This document shows, piece after piece, positions 21,309-26,018 of a stretch of 26,018 nucleotides of DNA. The DNA lies in assembly GCA_023853785.1 (NCBI GenBank), contig JAJIRX010000121.1, positions 1 to 26,018 on the forward strand, in the 5' to 3' direction. The notes under the pieces are model-generated. The model was not told the DNA's origin. It did no database searches and was given only the letters and a program-made list of their open reading frames with translations. The position numbers were made by a program, and so were the translations under genes. This stretch comes from Psilocybe azurescens. Its lineage: Eukaryota; Basidiomycota; Agaricomycetes; Agaricales; Agrocybaceae. The number at the start of each line of letters is the position of its first letter. The first letter of the stretch is position 1.

Positions 21309-23839
21309 TCATATTTTGTGACCCCAAGCACGAACAGACTTCCTCGCGAGCGCTCGTAGTCCTATTTCATCTTCGCCAGGGATATCTCCAACCCGCATCT
21401 GCATGATGGTATACACGGTATCGGCAACCGAAGACGTAGGCGATATATGCCTGCGGTTGTCATAAATGCCTTGGAGGGCATCCTTCAGATCCAGTAGGTC
21501 CTATGAACGATATATATCAAGCTTCTTATACTCGGCGAGTAAGAGATGCGCACTTGTTCTTGGAACCTTTTCTTCCCTTTGACAAGCGAATGCAATGCCG
21601 ACCACCATTTTTCTACTTGCTGCGCAAGACCACGCGGAGCATCGACAACAGGTTCTTCCAACTGGGAAAGCTCGAGGTCTCGCGGCTCCGACTTAGCAGG
21701 GTTTGGGCTTTGGCTACCGACCTTTCTGCATGTGGAGCGTGTCTCTATGCACTCATCGTCATAGCCAACTTCACCTTGATCAGAATCAAGTTCATCGAAC
21801 TCCTGTTCATCGGCTTCAACCCATTCGCCTTCCTTGTCGGGGTACCAAACATCTAGGTCTTCCCTAATCTTCCTAATGACAGTCTTTTCATTCACCCAAG
21901 CATCCAGGCCGCCATGCTGATCTTGAGCCCATAAGTCTCGGGGCCGAGATTTGCTGTACTCTGGATCAAATATTGTCGGTATGGGTGTATGTGGACGCAG
22001 TTCTTCCTCAATTGCAGAGACGTCCTCGGCGCTGGTGGAAGGACTGGCCGGAACAGTCGAGGAAGTCTCTATGGGAGGCAGATTGGCTGCGAGAAAGTTG
22101 CCTGGAGAAAGTGGCACTATGTAATCATACGTAGGAGAAGCCTTTGGCGGGTAGTTGTCGTGAACTGCAATGTTAGTCGGATCTTCGGTAGCCCAAGCGA
22201 AACCTTCCAATGGATTGAGACTCTCCAGTATACCAACTGGTTCGGTTTGCGATGTCCATGTCGACTCAGCCGATTTTGGAGGATTGTTTGGCATAGCAAG
22301 TGCAGAGTTTGCGTCGAGAGTGAAAGCTTGTCCAAAAGTAAACGAGTCGACGGGTTGAGCTGAATTGCGAAGCTCTGTCACCATTGGACTAATGAGCTCA
22401 ACGACATCCTCTCCAGGAGAAAGGTGAACGAAACCGGGACGCTGAAGTGTCGGCGAAGATGGTAGTGCATGCTTGCTCGTACGGCGTTGAGGAGAACTTG
22501 GGCCGATGATATCGTCATTAGAAACCACATGACCATTCGGAATGTCGCTTCTTGTTGGATGTTGATTCTGCAACTCAGATATAGTTTCCTGACGAAGTGG
22601 ATATAGGACTTTTTCGATGGTACCTGAACGATCGTTTGATACACTTGCGGATCCTGTGGCCTGTGGCCTGCAGTCGGGAGCTGGCCGAGAAGATTCATTT
22701 CTCGGGGGTGAATTCGAGGATTCTGAAGCCATTTCTTCACTTCTTGTCGCAGGATAGGGCGTAGCATCATACAGCCTTGAGTCAGTAGACCCCATGCTAA
22801 TACTACTTTTGCGGCTCGAATGGCCAATGCTGGAGGCCTAGAAAATTGTTAGTCACTAATAATATAAAAGCGAGGAAAGGACGTACCGCAGTCGATCCAT
22901 ATGTGGGTACAATGCTCTCTACGCCGAAGATGTCTTTGAGTAAAATCCTACGATGAGTAGAGCGTGATACCACAGGAATAGCCACATCTCTCCAACCATA
23001 GAGGGTTAAGAGAAGCTGCAGTGATCTCTGCGATCTGGCTCTGATTCCCAACGTTCTTTAACGTCCGCAAGTTCATTGCTATAACATCTTCGCTTTTTGT
23101 ATTCTTGATATACTTCTTTTTCCCGAAGACAAGAGGTGTAACGCTTGCATGCGTCCATTTCTCTATCTCATCTATTGTCGCCTCGTAGCCACCAGGTCTT
23201 GTGACTGCTGCATTAGAGGAATTGAATTTCCTAGCTATTTGAGGTCGTAGGTGCGCAGTATATGAATTATGTGGTACAAAGGAAGAGGAAGTCGCAGCTG
23301 AGATAGATTCGGGGGTGCGAAAAATTCGAATGAACGCGTCCAGATGGTTCGAGAAGTTCATTTCTTGGGCCTAAGCTTTTTGGATTGGATTCTTGGTTCT
23401 GAAATGTACTGATGTTTCGAATCAGAGGGGTCCTGGTTTCGAGAGGACTATGAGCACTCCGTCCATGCATATCTTCAGGTTTAGCCGTGAATGGCGTAGA
23501 AATATTAAGGGGTGGTCCATCTTCCAGAGGCAAGTAGATCGCGCCGGTGTCAGGATTGTCGAATGCAGTCGGAGGAGTCAGTCGCGAAAATTGAGAATCT
23601 CCCACAGTATTGCGCGGATTAATGTCTATTGTCGAGTGCTCCATGTCGACCGATCTTTTGGCCCGCGGAGACTGGGTTCTCCGTCGTTTGATACGGTGTC
23701 CCTGGTCAACATCGTCGTCGTGAGCAAGTTCATCGTGGTCGGCGCGGACATCATTTGATCCTGCTTCGGCAGTTATACCCATATTTGGAACGTGAGTCCA
23801 CGGTGGTAATTCGGGAATATGCCGGGGATCTGATATCAT
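21309..23839 (-). CDS. uncharacterised nuclear-like protein, about 808 aa
   Basis: I do not recognise this family. Exons on minus: 22887-23839, 21554-22837 and 21309-21500, with GT-AG introns of 49 and 53 nt. It opens MISDPRHIPELPPWTHVPNM, then an acidic run and a basic cluster HRIKRRRTQSPRAKRS that could be a bipartite nuclear signal. A more ordered part (EIEKWTHASVTPLVFGKKKY, GWRDVAIPVVSRSTHRRILL, KDIFGVESIVPTYGSTA) follows. The middle is Ser/Pro/Glu-rich and probably disordered; KEGEWVEADEQEFDELDSDQ is acidic. The C-terminus DLLDLKDALQGIYDN to SVRAWGHKI looks folded. Two one-base gains, each in a CCC run (near 23369-23371 and 23004-23006), shift the frame; removing both gives exactly 809 codons with the stop. 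An earlier start near 23968 is possible. Nothing nearby hints at its role. Confidence 0.7.
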
Positions 23840-25645
23840 GAGCTGTTCAATTCTAGTGGAAGATGGACTTGGAGAGACAAAATAAATATCTAGTATCAGA
23901 AAAATTAGATAGATAAAGGAAGGATAGAGCAAATAACTACCATTTTTATGGAATGAATTTGATCTCATAAATGCTTCAAGTTTAAAAAAAATGGAGGGTG
24001 GTACAATGCAAGGATATCTGGAGCAATTTGAGGGCAATTGTTAAAATGCTGTATGTCTTGAGAAAAAGTCATGAGAGTCAGACTAAAAGATCAAGTGTTT
24101 TGTGCTTTACATACAAAAAACAAAGCTGTCAATTGGAGAAAAGCTGTCTGAAGTTGATCTTGGTCAGAAATTTAGCCAAATATTCCAAGACAGCCCCTAA
24201 TTGGAGAAAGAATATTAAATCAGCATAGATAATTATTTAAAAAAATTCTAAGAGAGAAATAAAATAAGCATGTCAATTGACATAAATATAGACAAGGATG
24301 CAAGGCTAAAAATATCATGAATATCAGTTCAGAAGTCAAATAATAGCTGCAAATGAGCTAGACCATATTTCCAGCTATATTGTAAGGCCAATAATAAATG
24401 AGTATGGGTATAAGTGTACCCATAATGTGCTCATGAGATCAGGCAAAAGCCACAAAATTAGCATTGCAAAAAATGCTGAGCAGTGAAAAACAGCATCAAG
24501 CATGGCTCAGCAAAAAGACAGAAATGAAAACTAGAATATTTAAAGTGGCCATAGATGGCCACCTATCCAAATCATGCTTTTATATCATGTTCAACATTGG
24601 TTCAATGTGACCAATTGACAATCGTCAGCGTCAATGACCAAAAGAGGCCATCATTGAGGCATGTGTTATGCAGACAGTGTCTATGTTGCAAGAAATAACA
24701 CTAGATAGAGTGGACACTTACAATATAGACCACTTTGAGGGCAAGCTAGGAGTGTCTGAGGGATAGTTAGGTGATAGTTAAGAATGAAGAGTTGTGTTGT
24801 CACAGCATTGTCACAGTTGATGAAATAGCTATTGTTGATGTTTAGTGCTGCTGACCAATCCAAGCCAAACAAAGATTTTTTGGTAATTTTAGGACAACTT
24901 TGAATTTCATACACTTCTTGTCCATTTGGATGCCTTGTACTTACATAGAATCTACTTCTTACTTTCTTGTTTTTTGGGAGAATAATCTTAAACTTGGGGC
25001 ATTTGGGAAACCTTCAAAATAGTAAATTTTGTCATTTTAATTGCATATTGATATAAATTGAATATTTTAGCAACACTTTTGCAGCAGTTTGGAGTAAATT
25101 TAGAGTGCAATATGAATTGTGTCTTATAAACAGCTTCAAATATAAGGTAGAATGTTAAGATGAAGCTGCATCACAATGGATTAAATTGTGCATAAAATTG
25201 AGCAAATGGATGGGAAGCAGATAAATATAAGACTGATTATGCCAAGATAATGCCCTAATCAGGAATTTATTACTGCTTTTAGCGAACAGATGGCTGATAC
25301 GAGCTAATTTGACACGGATTCAACAAAAATAGTCTTTCCCATATTCTGCGCTTGAATTGGCCTATTATGGGGACTATACTTGAACAAGTCGCCGAATTCA
25401 GATTTGTTAGGAACAGCTAATTTCACTTCTCGCCTCACTATCTGAAATTTGAAGGCCTCAACGTAACTTTGAACTTGAAGTGAATAAGCCAAGTTGTGAG
25501 ATCATTCTTTATTCGCGTGGACTTGCCAACCATGGTCCGTAACTGATACTTCTGAAGATTAGGACGCATGAATAAGTCATTGTGGTCGTAATTAAAAGCA
25601 TTAAATTAAATCCACAAATAGTGGTTGTGAAGCATTGTGTGCTTT
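23840..25645. repeat. AT-rich tract, probably repeat-derived
   Basis: From about 23900 to 25300 base composition shifts strongly to A/T compared with the flanking genes. There are short perfect hairpins: TATGGGTA/TACCCATA at 24403-24424, GTGGCC/GGCCAC at 24545-24562 and ACATTG/CAATGT at about 24594-24608. Minus-strand frames near 24900-25010 (for example KKSLFGLDWSAALNI) faintly recall retroelement protease-RT spacers, but no catalytic motif is visible. No gene can be supported. Confidence 0.45.
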
Positions 25646-26018
25646 CTAAATTTTACCCATCAGCAAGTTCGCAATCATCTCCCTCCCGGTTATTCGTACA
25701 GTGTGATATAGGGTGAATAGATCAAGCGTCGAAGAGAGTGTATCAGCAAATCCGAAAGGCAACATAAGGGGAATCCATCCTGAAGCATAATCAATCTCTT
25801 GATCGTATGGTCAACGCTGCTCGAAGCACACACACCTCTGGCATATTCCATAGCCCAGCATCCTTCATGCATCTTGTACTGCTTCACCACACCTCGGGGC
25901 ATAAGATGAACCATCCCAGGGGTATACCTCTCCATTTCGAGCGCGCCTGGTCTGAAGGCCCATTGTTCACCAACCAGGATGTGGAAATAGTCGTCTGCGG
26001 TGTGGATTCCGCTATGAC
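25646..26018 (-). CDS. ERG2: ERG2 sterol C-8 isomerase, C-terminal part
   Basis: ER membrane enzyme of ergosterol synthesis that moves the C8 double bond to C7 (fecosterol to episterol). Two exons are visible: 25836-26018 (cut by the window edge) and 25646-25779, separated by a 56-nt phase-1 intron, GTGTGT...TTCAG. The protein reads [20 protein letters not shown], then [20 protein letters not shown] and MEYARG, the conserved ERG2/sigma-1-receptor cupin-like core. After the splice it continues [20 protein letters not shown] and ends [12 protein letters not shown]. If the intron were not removed the frame would run to a false stop at 25690. No frame disruption is present. The N-terminal membrane anchor lies beyond 26018. 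Confidence 0.93.

Noticed and set aside
23998..24228. Plus 76-aa frame in the AT-rich tract
   Set aside because: Lysine-rich by composition only, with no family resemblance.
1..26018. RIP-type mutation as cause of the broken frames
   Set aside because: The disruptions are base gains and losses in runs, not C-to-T transitions, and the affected genes keep normal composition.
1..26018. tRNA, rRNA and CRISPR features
   Set aside because: No tRNA B-box or cloverleaf, no rRNA-like sequence and no regularly spaced repeats were seen on either strand.

Overview
The window reads as nuclear DNA of a filamentous basidiomycete, most likely an Agaricomycete. Conserved proteins are split by many short GT-AG introns (about 45-105 nt). 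F-box proteins of the kind expanded in mushroom-forming fungi occur three times. The enzyme set (ergosterol ERG2, starch-active AA13 LPMO, P450) is fungal. The species cannot be fixed from sequence alone. Layout, left to right: (1) the 5' part of a Cdc42-type Rho GTPase on the minus strand, cut by the window edge; (2) an F-box cluster, with a frame-broken copy on minus (1073-1861), an intact 482-residue copy on plus (2382-3882) and a short frame-broken copy on plus (4124-4812); (3) a minus-strand secreted AA13 lytic polysaccharide monooxygenase with a C-terminal CBM20 starch-binding domain (6091-7257); (4) a gene-poor stretch with a duplicated 14-bp word; (5) an intact 11-exon LIS1/PAC1 gene, the dynein regulator (9721-11678); (6) a cytochrome P450 5' fragment (12496-12684); (7) a PHO80-type cyclin with a long His/Gln/Pro-rich tail (13760-15593); (8) intergenic DNA holding a fold-back element near 17085-17295; (9) a 13-exon class I histone deacetylase (17715-20033); (10) an unrecognised nuclear-looking protein of about 808 residues (21309-23839); (11) an AT-rich, probably repeat-derived tract (about 23900-25300); (12) the 3' end of ERG2, sterol C-8 isomerase, running off the right edge. 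The genes do not form one pathway. They look like ordinary housekeeping genes (polarity, dynein, chromatin, cyclin, sterol) interspersed with accessory genes (F-box, LPMO, P450 relic). All recognised conserved genes lie on the minus strand; only two F-box genes are on plus. The most consequential observation concerns the sequence itself. Splicing by eye recovers well-conserved proteins, but several are interrupted by single-base length changes, nearly all in short mononucleotide runs: one in cdc42, four in the AA13 LPMO, one in the cyclin, three in the HDAC and two in the 808-residue gene. The codons on both sides stay conserved, so assembly or basecalling indels are more likely than true pseudogenes, although the intact LIS1 gene next door shows the pattern is uneven. 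I found no convincing new multi-gene system. The best biological leads are the Cdc42-like gene with changes at two normally invariant switch residues, the starch LPMO, the fold-back element and the uncharacterised 808-residue gene.
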